Shown here: in pieces, positions 1 to 11,021 of the stretch
Position numbering within the stretch: the first letter of the stretch is position 1
Layout: every line of letters begins with the position of its first letter
Notes under the pieces: model-generated
The model's input: only the letters and a program-made list of their open reading frames with translations
Database searches by the model: none
Told to the model about the DNA's origin: nothing
Made by a program: the position numbers and the translations under genes
Assembly (NCBI RefSeq): GCF_023115425.1
Contig: NZ_CP096032.1
Span: 2,046,001-2,110,000, forward strand
Origin: Synechococcus sp. A10-1-5-1
GTDB taxonomy: Bacteria; Cyanobacteriota; Cyanobacteriia; PCC-6307; Cyanobiaceae
Direction: 5' to 3'
DNA: 64,000 bases

Positions 1-130
1 CGGAGACCAGCAGCAGTTGGAGGTCAGGGCTGATTTCGCAGACCTGGGAGGCGTCTTGGCAGGGCTTGCTCTGACGCCGGTGGGCGGCGCCGATGACGCT
101 GCAATGGCGGGCGGCAGACCAGGCGCGCAT
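1..130 (-). CDS. PP2C-family Ser/Thr phosphatase, N-terminal fragment cut by window edge
   Basis: Only the first 43 residues are inside the window. After the ATG at 130 the reading frame gives a segment with 'VIGAAHRR..KPCQDAS', the pattern typical of the N-terminus of PP2C-type (PPM) phosphatases, where a conserved Asp lies near the first strand. The ATG overlaps the stop of the upstream vWA gene by one base (TGATG), so the two are almost certainly co-translated. By family such an enzyme removes phosphate from Ser/Thr, here presumably opposing the kinase two genes upstream. The metal-binding aspartates lie outside the window, so activity cannot be judged. Confidence 0.7.
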   Translation of the reverse strand, partial: MRAWSAARHCSVIGAAHRRQSKPCQDASQVCEISPDLQLLLVS

Positions 131-861
131 CACCACACCAGGGGCCCGACATCATCGAGGGGATCCAGCAAGGTCGGGGGCAGATCCGGCAGGGGGATGT
201 TGCCTCCCTCGTTTGGCGCGTCATCCAGCCGGCTGGCGGGCATGGAGGCGGCTCCGACAACAGCGGTCGAGGCCCACTGGATGTACTGCGCCAGGGTGGT
301 GGCATTGCTGGCCTGCAGCGGGCGCCGCGGGGATTTCCCGCCACCGCTGGGCTCTGGCCCGATGAAGTGCTGGAGCACCTCCAGGTCGGCGTCATGGCCC
401 ATGGCGATCGCCAGGCGCACGGCCTTCTGCGCCCAGGGTTCGCGCATCAGCTTGGCCAGGCCCGCATCGAAGTCGTCCGTGGGTTGGCCATCGGAGATCA
501 GAACCAGGACCGGCGGCAGGGCCCGCTCCTCCATGGGCGGGGACTGCAGGACGCTGGCCACCAACTCCAGGGCTTCCCCCATGGCCGTGATGCCCCCGGC
601 CTCCAGGTCATGCCACTGCAGCTCCTGCACCGGGGTGGGTTCGGCTAGGTGCCAGGCGGCGCCGTCGGCAAAGCGCAGGGCCCGCACCAGCACCCGCGCC
701 TCCGGGTTTTGATCGGCCACCTCCGCCATGCCAGGGAGGGACTGGCGGATCGCCTGGTTCAGGGCCTGCATCTTGCCCTGGGCGGCCATGGAGCCAGAGC
801 AATCGCAGAGGTAGATGAAGTGCAGCGGGCGGTTGCTGAGGCGAACGTTGGGGAAGGGCAT
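130..861 (-). CDS. TerY-like vWA domain protein
   Basis: 243 residues, essentially one von Willebrand factor A domain. A complete metal-ion-dependent adhesion site is visible: D-x-S-x-S at residues 20-24 (DCSGS), Thr92 in 'GGITAMG' and Asp124 in 'LISDGQPTDD'. The C-terminal 60 residues are low-complexity, rich in Pro, Asp and Leu. There is no signal peptide, so it should be cytoplasmic. It lies 3 bp after the kinase gene and overlaps the PP2C gene by 1 bp. A vWA protein of this kind next to a kinase and a PP2C is the arrangement known as the TerY-P triad in Ter-type stress systems. Its own partner and ligand are unknown. Confidence 0.8.
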   Translation of the reverse strand: MPFPNVRLSNRPLHFIYLCDCSGSMAAQGKMQALNQAIRQSLPGMAEVADQNPEARVLVRALRFADGAAWHLAEPTPVQELQWHDLEAGGITAMGEALELVASVLQSPPMEERALPPVLVLISDGQPTDDFDAGLAKLMREPWAQKAVRLAIAMGHDADLEVLQHFIGPEPSGGGKSPRRPLQASNATTLAQYIQWASTAVVGAASMPASRLDDAPNEGGNIPLPDLPPTLLDPLDDVGPLVW

Positions 862-864
862 GGC

Positions 865-2187
865 TTATCTGCGGATCGGGGTGATCGGCCCGGCCGGGGT
901 GCTGAGCTGCTGCAGGGCCGCGACATTACAGGTTTTGCCCGGCTCCACTTCGAGCCGTTGGCCATTGGGCAACTGCCCCTGCCAGGGGGCTTCGCTGAGG
1001 TTGCGTAGGCCCACCACGGCAGCGTCCGTGGGGTGGGCGACAAGCAGGGCCAGGGGCTGATCGAGGCGTTCGCCGCGGCGTCTATCGAAGTGATGGGGAT
1101 GCAGGGCATTGCCCGGGCAGGCTGCCACCCGCCCCTGGGGCAGTTGCAGCTGCAAGCCCCCTGGGTTGCTCTGACCGCAGCTCCAGCAGGGGCCGTCTTG
1201 GAAGCGTTCTTCGCCGCAGTGGTGGCAGAGCTGCCGTTGATCCAGGCAGCGCGCGAGCTGCTGTTTCCACTGCCCCGTCAGCGGGCGTTGGCTGGGTTGC
1301 CGTAGCCCCGCACCGAAGCTGGTCTCGAAGAGTTGCTGGAGGCTTCGCGGATAAATCGGCCAGGTGATCAGGGCCGCGGCGTGTTCCTCAGGGTCCGGGC
1401 GGTTCGCGGGATTCACTGGATCAAAGATGAACAGGGCCTCCTCGCCGTAGAGCCGGCGCCGGGCGGGTTCATCGAGGCAGCGGATCGCCAGTTCCTGTTG
1501 ACCGCGGAAGGGGTCGTGGCGGGTGAGCAGCCGAAAGAGCAGCACGGCCAGGCTGAATTGATCGGTGCTGGCACTGGGCTTGGCTGAGCCCAGCAGCACC
1601 TCCGGGGCCATGAAGCCCGGGGTTCCGAGCACGCTGCCGGTGCCCTGGCCGTCGACCGCGACGTTGTCGTTATCGCAGATCAAGATCGCCCCATCACTGG
1701 GCCTGAGGAAGAGGTTCCCCAGGGAGATGTCCTTGTAACAGAGCCCCTTGAGGTGGAGTTCGTGGAAGGCCGTGGCCAGGAAGAAGCAGGCCCGCAGGAT
1801 GTTCTGCAGGCTGATCTCCATCCGTCCGCCGGCGTGGAGATGGGCCCCCTGAAAGCCACTGGGCCGTAGGGGCATCAGGTAGCCGAAACCGGGCTCTTGG
1901 CTCCGGAGCAGCGGACGACTCTCCGCAGTGGGCTCCAGCAGGGCCATCGGCCAGAGGAAGTCGCCGTTGGGGGCCCCCAGGCGAATGCTTCGCTGCAGCC
2001 GCTGCCGCAACAGCGGGTCGCGGACGACGCAACTGGGGAAATACCACTTCAGGGCGAGCGCCTCAGCGCCGCAGCGCACGGCGTAGACCTGCCCTTGGGT
2101 GCCGCCCCCCAGGCAGCGCTCGATCTCCAGGGGCTGCTCCAGGCCATCGAAGGTCAGGCGGGTCCCCAGCGGCAGCAGGGTGTTCAT
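865..2187 (-). CDS. Protein kinase-like protein with C-terminal zinc ribbon (TerY-P type)
   Basis: 440 residues from the ATG at 2187, which overlaps the stop of the FHA gene (ATGA). Kinase signatures are present in order: glycine loop GGGTQGQV (residues 27-34), Lys47 in 'LALKW', a catalytic loop reading 'YKDISLGN' in place of HRDxxxxN, 'DND' in place of DFG, and 'GTPGFMAPE' at the end of the activation segment. All metal- and ATP-binding acidic residues are kept, so it should be active despite the altered motifs. About residue 345 onward a CxxC...CxxC zinc ribbon follows (CHHC and CWSC), then a small beta-rich tail. It is likely a Ser/Thr kinase working with the neighbouring vWA, FHA and PP2C proteins. 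Confidence 0.82.
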   Translation of the reverse strand: MNTLLPLGTRLTFDGLEQPLEIERCLGGGTQGQVYAVRCGAEALALKWYFPSCVVRDPLLRQRLQRSIRLGAPNGDFLWPMALLEPTAESRPLLRSQEPGFGYLMPLRPSGFQGAHLHAGGRMEISLQNILRACFFLATAFHELHLKGLCYKDISLGNLFLRPSDGAILICDNDNVAVDGQGTGSVLGTPGFMAPEVLLGSAKPSASTDQFSLAVLLFRLLTRHDPFRGQQELAIRCLDEPARRRLYGEEALFIFDPVNPANRPDPEEHAAALITWPIYPRSLQQLFETSFGAGLRQPSQRPLTGQWKQQLARCLDQRQLCHHCGEERFQDGPCWSCGQSNPGGLQLQLPQGRVAACPGNALHPHHFDRRRGERLDQPLALLVAHPTDAAVVGLRNLSEAPWQGQLPNGQRLEVEPGKTCNVAALQQLSTPAGPITPIRR

Positions 2188-2876
2188 CGGGCCTGGGCTC
2201 CGAGGGCCTTGCGGATGCCGTTGCGGTGGGCCAGGGCGGTGCGGCGGTTGGCAAAGCCATGGCGCAGGGCGCGTCCATCGCGAAGCACCACCACCAGGCT
2301 GTGGTCCTTGCGGGACCCCAGCAGGATCCAGCCGGCCAGGGCACCGATCTCCAGGGGCCAGAAGACCAGCGGGAAGGGCAGAAGCAACAGGCCCCCAAGG
2401 CAGAGCAGCAGCCACCAGCTGAAGACGTGGGGATGGCGGGGCAGGCTCTGCACCCCCGCTGAGAGGATCTCGGCAAGCTCTACCGGCTCCCCATCCACAT
2501 CGATCCGGCGGGGCGCTGCAGGTTTGGGTTGGGCTGGGGCGGCCGCTGGCTTGGTCGGAGTGGCCGCGATCAGCTCGAACTGCAGCACGGGGCCCTGGAG
2601 TCCGAGCCGGATTTCATCACCGTCCTCGAGCTGGCGGCACTGTTGAATCCGTTGCCCTTCGTGGAAGGTCCCGTCGTTGCTTTGCCACTCGCAGACCAAC
2701 CAGCCCTGGGTTTGCGAGAACCGGACGACGGCGTGGTGATCGGAGACCCCGGTTTGGCTGGCGAGGCAGAGCCGATTGCTCGGCGCCTTGCCGATGGTCA
2801 GGGGTTGTTTGGAATCGAGGGGCGCGGCTTTGCTGGGATCGCTCGCGAGCACCAGCCGGGCTTTGGGGGCGCTCAT
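2184..2876 (-). CDS. FHA domain membrane protein
   Basis: 230 residues from the ATG at 2876, which overlaps the preceding stop by 4 bp. The first 100 residues form a forkhead-associated domain: 'LTIGKAPSNRLCL', then 'VSDHHAVV' (the S..H pair) and 'SNDGTF' (the Asn turn). The usual Gly-Arg is Gly-Lys here, so phosphothreonine binding is likely but not certain. A linker rich in Ala and Pro follows, then two hydrophobic segments at about 155-195, and a basic tail. It is probably an inner- or thylakoid-membrane adaptor with its FHA domain in the cytoplasm. An in-frame start 8 codons further upstream is possible but would lengthen the overlap. Confidence 0.78.
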   Translation of the reverse strand: MSAPKARLVLASDPSKAAPLDSKQPLTIGKAPSNRLCLASQTGVSDHHAVVRFSQTQGWLVCEWQSNDGTFHEGQRIQQCRQLEDGDEIRLGLQGPVLQFELIAATPTKPAAAPAQPKPAAPRRIDVDGEPVELAEILSAGVQSLPRHPHVFSWWLLLCLGGLLLLPFPLVFWPLEIGALAGWILLGSRKDHSLVVVLRDGRALRHGFANRRTALAHRNGIRKALGAQAR

Positions 2877-3148
2877 CGCTCCCCTCGCCGGCGGGCCCAC
2901 CAGATTCTCCAGTCATCGCGGAGGTCGTTCCAGAGGCCGCCATCCCCCTCGCGATAGGGAAGGACGCGCCCGGGGAAGAGGACCGCTTTGCTGGCCAGGG
3001 CCAGGGCCACGAGCACCATCAACAGCAGGATCCAGCCGGGGATCGCGCCAACCCAGGTGAAGGCAAAGAAGGCCCGCAGCGCATAGAGGCCGATCGTGAT
3101 CGCCAACCAGAGGCGAAAGGGCTCCCAGGGGTCCCGTTGACGCTGCAC
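2873..3148 (-). CDS. Small membrane protein of unknown function, first gene of the FHA/kinase operon
   Basis: 91 residues. Two hydrophobic stretches are clear (about residues 13-32 and 35-55), followed by a charged cytoplasmic tail rich in Arg and Trp ('RIWWARRRGER'). I recognise no family. It is the 5'-most gene of the five-gene minus-strand run and its stop overlaps the FHA gene start (ATGA), so it is probably translated with it. It may anchor or assemble the membrane part of the signalling module; that is inference from position only. Its start region faces the 5' end of the PBP gene. Confidence 0.6.
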   Translation of the reverse strand: MQRQRDPWEPFRLWLAITIGLYALRAFFAFTWVGAIPGWILLLMVLVALALASKAVLFPGRVLPYREGDGGLWNDLRDDWRIWWARRRGER

Positions 3149-3313
3149 CGAAGGGGGCTGACGTTGGCTGGTCTTAGCCTATGGCCGGACTGCATCACCC
3201 GCCTGAGCACCTCCCCTCGCTTGGATCGCCTTGCCTCGCCGGCCGTTCGTGAGGCGTGGGCAGCATTCGCCCGGGCAGCCTTCCGCGGACCTTGGCGCGA
3301 GCGTCCCGATGCG

Positions 3314-5470
3314 GTGCGCCGCACCCTGCCGGCGCTGCTGCAGCACCAGCCGCGCCTCGAGCTCTGGGTGAGGGAGCAGAAGCTCCAGGAGCTCGACCTC
3401 GAGACTCAGCGCTATCGCCTCGGCCGTGATCCCTCCTGCGAGCTGCCCCTGTCCGACCCGGCCCTGAGCCGGGTTCACGCGATCCTCGAGAAGGAGCGTC
3501 CCAGCGATCGGGACTTTGCCTTGGAGGACTTTGGTTCCTCGAATGGGCTCTTCCACCGGGACCGGCGCATCCGCTGGATTCAGCTGCGCGACGGGGATGT
3601 CGTGCAACTGGGCTCACCGCTGAAGGGCCAGGCGCCTGAGCTGCGCTACGTCCACCCCCGCAGCCCTCTGGAACAGGCGGTTCGCCTGCTGGGCATCAGT
3701 GCCCTGGCGGGTTCTGCCCTCTTGGTGAGCGGCATGCTCCTGGCGGCCAGCATCGGCGGTGGCTCGAGGATCCGGAGCATTGAAGGCCCGGTCAAGATCT
3801 TTGCGGCCAATGGCCAGCAGGTGGACGCGAAGGAAGGCTCCTCCACGGCGCTGCCGTCCTTGCAGTCCTACCCCTTGCATCTGCGCCAGGCCCTGCTGGC
3901 TTCAGAGGAGGCGCGGTTTGGCTGGAACAGCGGCATTGATTTGTTCGGCACCCTGCGCTCGGCGGTCCTGGGGAGCGGAGGCGGAAGCGGCCTGACCCAA
4001 CAGGTGGCCCGCATGGTCTACCCAGAGGTGGGGCGGGATCTGAGCCTCACCCGCAAGCTTCGGGAGTTGTCGGTGGCCTTGCAGCTGGAGGTGGGCTTCA
4101 GCAAAAACCAGATCCTCAAGCTCTATCTCGATCGCGCCTATCTGGGCCTGGGGACCGAGGGGTTTGAGCAGGCCGCTCAGCTCTATTTCCGCCAGTCCGC
4201 CAGCGATCTGGACGTCGGACAGTCGGCCTTTTTGGTCGGACTGCTCCCCAGCCCCAACGGCTACAGCCCCTGCAATCTCAAGGATCCCGGGGCGGGCCTC
4301 GAGCGCCGCAACCTGGTGCTGAAGCTGATGCATGAGCAGGGGTGGCTGAGCGATCAGGGCCTGGTCGATGCCCAGCGGCGGCCCCTGAACATCGACCCTT
4401 CGGCTTGCCGAGAGTCGAGCTTTAGCAGCTATCCCTTCTTCAGTGACTACGTGATCGGGGAGCTCGAGGGCACCCGCTTTGGCCTGAATCTCAGGGGTTC
4501 GGATGCGGCAGGGAATTACGCCGTGGAGAGCACGATCAACCCCAAACTCCAGCAGTTGGCGCAGGAGCAGCTCAGGCGTTTCCTGGAAGGACCGGCAGCT
4601 TCGGCGGGCTTGACCCAGGGAGCCCTGATCAGCCTGAACACCGAGACGGGCGACATCCTGGCCTACGTCGGCGGCGGGGACTACAGCCGCTCGAGTTTTG
4701 ACCGGGTGCAGGCCCTGCGCCAGCCCGGTTCGACCTTCAAGCTCTTTCCCTTCCTGGCCGCCCTCGCGGCGGGCGTCTCCCCGTCGGCGTCCATCTCCTG
4801 TGCCCCCCTGGACTATGTCGGGGGCTGCCGCCAACGGACGGGGGCCATGAGCGTGGCGGCGGGGCTGGCCGGCTCGGAGAACGTGGTGGCCTTGCGCCTG
4901 GCGGAGCGGGCAGGGTTCTCCCAGGTGCTCAAACTGGCGCGCCGGCTGGGCATTACGACGCCGCTGGACGCCGACTACAACACCATGCTGGGCGGCCGCG
5001 AGACCTACCTCTATGAGATGGCCCGGGCCTACGCCGTGGTGGCCAACGGCGGCCGCTCGGTGCCGGTGCACGGGGTTAGCCGCATCTACGACCTCGGGAT
5101 TTGCCGTTCGATCAAGAGCCTGGATCGTTGCCCGGCCCGGGGTGTGACGACCCCGATTGGGGAGCGATCCCGCCAGCTGCTCCGGCCGGAGGTGGCCGCG
5201 GCGATGGACCAACTGCTGGCTGGGGTCGTCCAGGGGGGCACCGGCCGTGCGGCCGGTGTGATCCCGGACGCCCGTGGCAAGACCGGCACCACCAACAACG
5301 GCGTGGATGCCCTGTTCATTGGCTACTCCCCCTCGCTGAAGTTGCTGACGGCGATCTGGATGGGGAACGACGACAACCGTCCCGCCTCCGGAGCGAGCGG
5401 TGGTTTGGTGGCGGACCTCTGGGGTCGCTACATGCAAGGTGCCGCTAGAGCCATTCCTGCAGCCGGCTGA
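3314..5470 (+). CDS. Class A penicillin-binding protein with N-terminal FHA domain (PBP1-FHA)
   Basis: Bifunctional peptidoglycan glycosyltransferase/transpeptidase. In order: a canonical FHA domain ('YRLGRDPSCEL', 'LSRVHAIL', 'GSSNGLF'), one membrane anchor near 3690-3765, a GT51 domain ('SEEARFGWNSGID', 'GLTQQVARMVY', 'RKLRELSVALQLE'), and a transpeptidase domain with SxxK (STFK near 4730), SxN (SEN near 4876) and KTG (KTGTTNNG near 5280). All three transpeptidase motifs are intact. The FHA domain should be cytoplasmic and the enzyme domains periplasmic. The open frame extends back to a TTG at 3137, which would overlap the divergent operon by 12 bp. I chose the GTG at 3314 just before the FHA domain; the start is uncertain. 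The 3' end overlaps the convergent rhomboid-like gene by 26 bp. Confidence 0.9.
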   Translation: MRRTLPALLQHQPRLELWVREQKLQELDLETQRYRLGRDPSCELPLSDPALSRVHAILEKERPSDRDFALEDFGSSNGLFHRDRRIRWIQLRDGDVVQLGSPLKGQAPELRYVHPRSPLEQAVRLLGISALAGSALLVSGMLLAASIGGGSRIRSIEGPVKIFAANGQQVDAKEGSSTALPSLQSYPLHLRQALLASEEARFGWNSGIDLFGTLRSAVLGSGGGSGLTQQVARMVYPEVGRDLSLTRKLRELSVALQLEVGFSKNQILKLYLDRAYLGLGTEGFEQAAQLYFRQSASDLDVGQSAFLVGLLPSPNGYSPCNLKDPGAGLERRNLVLKLMHEQGWLSDQGLVDAQRRPLNIDPSACRESSFSSYPFFSDYVIGELEGTRFGLNLRGSDAAGNYAVESTINPKLQQLAQEQLRRFLEGPAASAGLTQGALISLNTETGDILAYVGGGDYSRSSFDRVQALRQPGSTFKLFPFLAALAAGVSPSASISCAPLDYVGGCRQRTGAMSVAAGLAGSENVVALRLAERAGFSQVLKLARRLGITTPLDADYNTMLGGRETYLYEMARAYAVVANGGRSVPVHGVSRIYDLGICRSIKSLDRCPARGVTTPIGERSRQLLRPEVAAAMDQLLAGVVQGGTGRAAGVIPDARGKTGTTNNGVDALFIGYSPSLKLLTAIWMGNDDNRPASGASGGLVADLWGRYMQGAARAIPAAG

Positions 5471-6524
5471 TCAGGGCCCAGAGCAGGCCCAGGATCAGTC
5501 CCCAGCTGCAGCTGGAGGCCAATAACCGTTGAAGGGCCGTGCTGTCTTCACCGGATTGTTGGCGGGGCAGTTGCCATCCCAGTTGCAGGGCACCCACGAG
5601 CAGCAGTAGCACCCAGGCCGGAATACTCAAGCCCAGGGGGCGAAAGACCAACAGCTTCCAGTGCAGCAGGCTGGAGCCGGCCGCCAGACCAATCAGGGCA
5701 CAGACCGCACCTGAAGATCCGCTCCAGGTGCGTTGGATGGTCCAGCGTTCGGCGCAGATCGCGGCCAGGGTCAGGCAGGCCAGGGCCGTGAGGCTGTAGC
5801 GCAGGATCACCTGACCTAAGGGCAGGGGCGAGTTCCCCAGAACGATCAGCAGCACGGTCAGATTCACCGCGGCCTCCACGCCGTTGCCATGCACCCAAGG
5901 AGCACTGATCCAGCGCCAGACCTCCCTTGGCCTCGTGGCTTGCTCGCTGCTGAGACTCCAGCGATGTCTCAAGGGTTGGCGCCAGGGCCCGATGCTCAGG
6001 CTGGCAAGGCCGAGTACCAGGACCATGCCCCCGCTCCAGCCCCAGCCATCGAAGATCAGCCGGTCCAGTTCTTGCCCAAACCAGCTCAGCACCAGCGCGC
6101 CGCAGGCTGAGAGGACCAGCCCTGGAGCGAGGGGTTCGAGCCGGCGCAGGGTGGGCCTGAGCTTGCCCTCAACCGCTTGAGGTTTCGGCGCTGACGGTGG
6201 TGAGGAGGGTGCGCTTGGCGGTGGAGCTTGGCCACAGGCCGCGTTGAGCAGATCCTCCAGCTCGGCCTGGACTTCCGGTGAGTAGGTCTGCCGAATGTGT
6301 GCTACCAAGCTTGCTCGGGCACTGGCTTGGCTGGCGCCTTCCCCATGGAGCAGTTGCAGCAGCAGGGGTTGGTTGGCGAGGTCCCGGATCGGCCCCTTAA
6401 GGCCGTCCTCAGCACCCAGGGCATCGATGAGGCGGTTGGCGATTGCCCGCCCGCTCTTCAACGCCTCAGGGTTCTGGATCAGCCATTGGCGCAGCTGCCT
6501 GCCGAGAGTTGTGCCGAGGCCCAT
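5445..6524 (-). CDS. Rhomboid-like multi-pass membrane protein, probably lacking the catalytic His
   Basis: 359 residues from the ATG at 6524; a longer frame reaches 6581 but runs through the atp terminator hairpin, so it is rejected. The first ~140 residues are soluble and end in a Pro/Ser-rich linker. The C-terminal half has about seven hydrophobic segments with rhomboid hallmarks: 'PWVHGNGVEAAVN' and the serine motif 'GSSGAVCALIG'. Where active rhomboids have a His in the last core helix (HxxG-type), this protein reads 'SCSWGLILG', so the Ser-His dyad seems incomplete. It could be a pseudoprotease that binds membrane proteins, or a divergent protease. It is downstream of the atp operon terminator and convergent with the PBP gene. 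Confidence 0.65.
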   Translation of the reverse strand: MGLGTTLGRQLRQWLIQNPEALKSGRAIANRLIDALGAEDGLKGPIRDLANQPLLLQLLHGEGASQASARASLVAHIRQTYSPEVQAELEDLLNAACGQAPPPSAPSSPPSAPKPQAVEGKLRPTLRRLEPLAPGLVLSACGALVLSWFGQELDRLIFDGWGWSGGMVLVLGLASLSIGPWRQPLRHRWSLSSEQATRPREVWRWISAPWVHGNGVEAAVNLTVLLIVLGNSPLPLGQVILRYSLTALACLTLAAICAERWTIQRTWSGSSGAVCALIGLAAGSSLLHWKLLVFRPLGLSIPAWVLLLLVGALQLGWQLPRQQSGEDSTALQRLLASSCSWGLILGLLWALISRLQEWL

Positions 6525-6549
6525 GGCTTGGGATCTGTGGGCTGAGCAT

Positions 6550-6575
6550 AAAAAAGCGCCCCCGAGGGGGCGCTT
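6550..6575 (-). terminator. Rho-independent terminator of atpB-atpC
   Basis: Perfect 10-bp stem (AAGCGCCCCC / GGGGGCGCTT) with a 2-nt loop. Read on the minus strand it is followed by a run of T. It lies 24 bp after the atpC stop and before the rhomboid-like start. Confidence 0.9.
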
Positions 6576-6598
6576 GAGCACTGAACACGCGTCTGAGC

Positions 6599-7009
6599 TC
6601 AGTTGTTGATCGTTGCAGCTTGAACCCGAGCGCGGGCTCGGGAGAGGGCCTGTTGGGCCTTCAGCTTTTCAGTGCTTGCGGCTTGACCTTCGAACTTGGT
6701 CGCGGCGGCGGTGGCCGCTTCCAGTTCTTTGTTGGCTTCATCAGCATTGATGGAGCTGCCGAGTTCAGCGGTGTTCACCAGAACGGTGACTTCATCCGCT
6801 TCGATCTCAGCAAAACCACCTTGGAGAGCAATGGCTTTCCAGTCGTTGTTCTCGCGAACCCGAAGCACCCCGTAGTCGAGGGCGGTGAGCAGGGAGACGT
6901 GACCGGGAAGAATGCCCAGTTGGCCTGTGGTGGAAGGAAGGATGACTTCGTCGGCGGGGCCGTCGAAGACGCTCTGGTCTGGGGCCAGAACGCGGAGGGT
7001 GAGAGACAT
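6599..7009 (-). CDS. atpC: ATP synthase F1 subunit epsilon
   Basis: 136 residues, normal length for cyanobacterial epsilon. It opens with 'MSLTLRVLAPDQSVFDGPADEVILPSTTGQLGILPGH', the beta-sandwich start typical of the family, and ends in a helical hairpin rich in Ala and Glu. Epsilon is part of the central stalk of the F1 motor and inhibits ATP hydrolysis. It follows atpB by 16 bp and the two share one terminator. Separation of atpB-atpC from the larger atp operon is the usual cyanobacterial and chloroplast arrangement. Confidence 0.98.
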   Translation of the reverse strand: MSLTLRVLAPDQSVFDGPADEVILPSTTGQLGILPGHVSLLTALDYGVLRVRENNDWKAIALQGGFAEIEADEVTVLVNTAELGSSINADEANKELEAATAAATKFEGQAASTEKLKAQQALSRARARVQAATINN

Positions 7010-7025
7010 CAGCTAACGCTCCGGA

Positions 7026-8486
<1,461 letters not shown>

Positions 8487-8613
8487 TTAAAGGAGAAGTC
8501 GCAGGACGCGCAGCGGGATCATTCCCGCCTGAAGCGGCGCAAACATACCACCGCGACCCCGGGCCCCGTCACCCCCCCCGTCGCGCTGTTCGGTCACCCG
8601 CCCCACGAGATGG

Positions 8614-8642
8614 TTGTGAACTCGTGAAGCGAGCCCATAACT
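8614..8642 (+). promoter_or_regulatory. Predicted sigma70-type promoter of groESL
   Basis: TTGTGA at 8614-8619 and CATAAC at 8636-8641 are separated by 16 bp, close to -35 and -10 consensus. The CIRCE element begins at the next base, so the start of transcription would fall inside the operator. This geometry fits HrcA repression. No transcript data were available. Confidence 0.5.
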
Positions 8643-8668
8643 TGGCACTCAAGGGATGTGAGTGCTAA
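8642..8668 (+). promoter_or_regulatory. CIRCE operator (HrcA binding site) of groESL
   Basis: The inverted repeat TTGGCACTC - 9 bp - GAGTGCTAA differs from the CIRCE consensus (TTAGCACTC-N9-GAGTGCTAA) at one base. It is 90 bp upstream of groES. HrcA bound here represses the chaperonin operon, and release follows heat or folding stress. Confidence 0.95.
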
Positions 8669-8757
8669 CTCGCGTTCCCAGGCGTGAACACGCCGCGACC
8701 CTGGCAGCGTCTCTGGCGCCATGCCAATGGTTTCGCCACCCAACTCGAATTCCATCC

Positions 8758-9069
8758 ATGGCTGCTGTTTCCCTCAGCGTTTCCACCGTCAAGCCCCTCG
8801 GCGACCGCATCTTTATCAAGGTCTCCGAGTCCGAAGAGAAGACCGCCGGCGGCATCCTTCTGCCTGACTCCGCCAAAGAAAAGCCCCAGGTGGGCGAAGT
8901 GGTGCAGGTGGGCCCCGGCAAGCGCAACGACGATGGTTCCCGTCAGGCTCCTGAAGTGAGCATTGGCGACAAGGTCCTCTACAGCAAGTACGCCGGCACC
9001 GACATCAAGCTCGGCAGCGACGAGTACGTGCTCCTGTCTGAGAAGGACATCCTGGCTGTCGTCAGCTGA
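8758..9069 (+). CDS. groES: Co-chaperonin GroES (Hsp10)
   Basis: 103 residues from the ATG at 8758; the longer open frame upstream starts inside the control region and is not part of the protein. '[12 protein letters not shown]', the mobile-loop region '[19 protein letters not shown]' and the '[11 protein letters not shown]' segment are typical. It forms the heptameric lid of the GroEL folding chamber in the cytoplasm. groEL follows after 47 bp in the same operon, under the CIRCE operator. Confidence 0.99.
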   Translation: MAAVSLSVSTVKPLGDRIFIKVSESEEKTAGGILLPDSAKEKPQVGEVVQVGPGKRNDDGSRQAPEVSIGDKVLYSKYAGTDIKLGSDEYVLLSEKDILAVVS

Positions 9070-9089
9070 GTCCGAACACTTTTCCCTAA

Positions 9090-10751
<1,662 letters not shown>

Positions 10752-10812
10752 TCGCCTGTCGGGGAGAGACTGACCTTCTCCCCTCCAACTCTTCAGTTAT
10801 CGCAACGCATGT

Positions 10813-10836
10813 GGGGCACATCCGTGCCCCTTTTTT
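10813..10836 (+). terminator. Rho-independent terminator of groESL
   Basis: GGGGCAC - ATCC - GTGCCCC followed directly by six T. It closes the groES-groEL transcript. Confidence 0.93.
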
Positions 10837-10878
10837 GTGCCGGTCGAGCGGTGCTGATCCGAGGCAACCCAGCTCTTC

Positions 10879-10908
10879 TGTATAGATACTGCAATGCAGA
10901 TCTATGCA
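10879..10908. repeat. Imperfect inverted repeat, possible operator
   Basis: The arms TGTATAGATaCTGCA and ATGCAGATCTATGCA pair over about 13 positions with one bulge and one mismatch. It lies in the 270-bp gap between groEL and the small RHH-like gene, about 115 bp before that gene. There is no T-run after it, so it is not a terminator. Autoregulation by the RHH-like protein is a guess. Confidence 0.4.
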
Positions 10909-11021
10909 GGAGGGCTGTTTTCTGTTTGCGGGGGGGGCGACGCGTCGAAGGTGGAACACTCCGCCGCTGAACCGGGAAATAGATCCAAGAGGAGAGGCGT
11001 ATTGTTCTTGCTATATGAATC

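Noticed and set aside
3902-5437. 511-codon open frame antisense to the PBP gene
   Set aside because: Arg/Gly/Gln-rich shadow of the PBP coding frame with no domain pattern.
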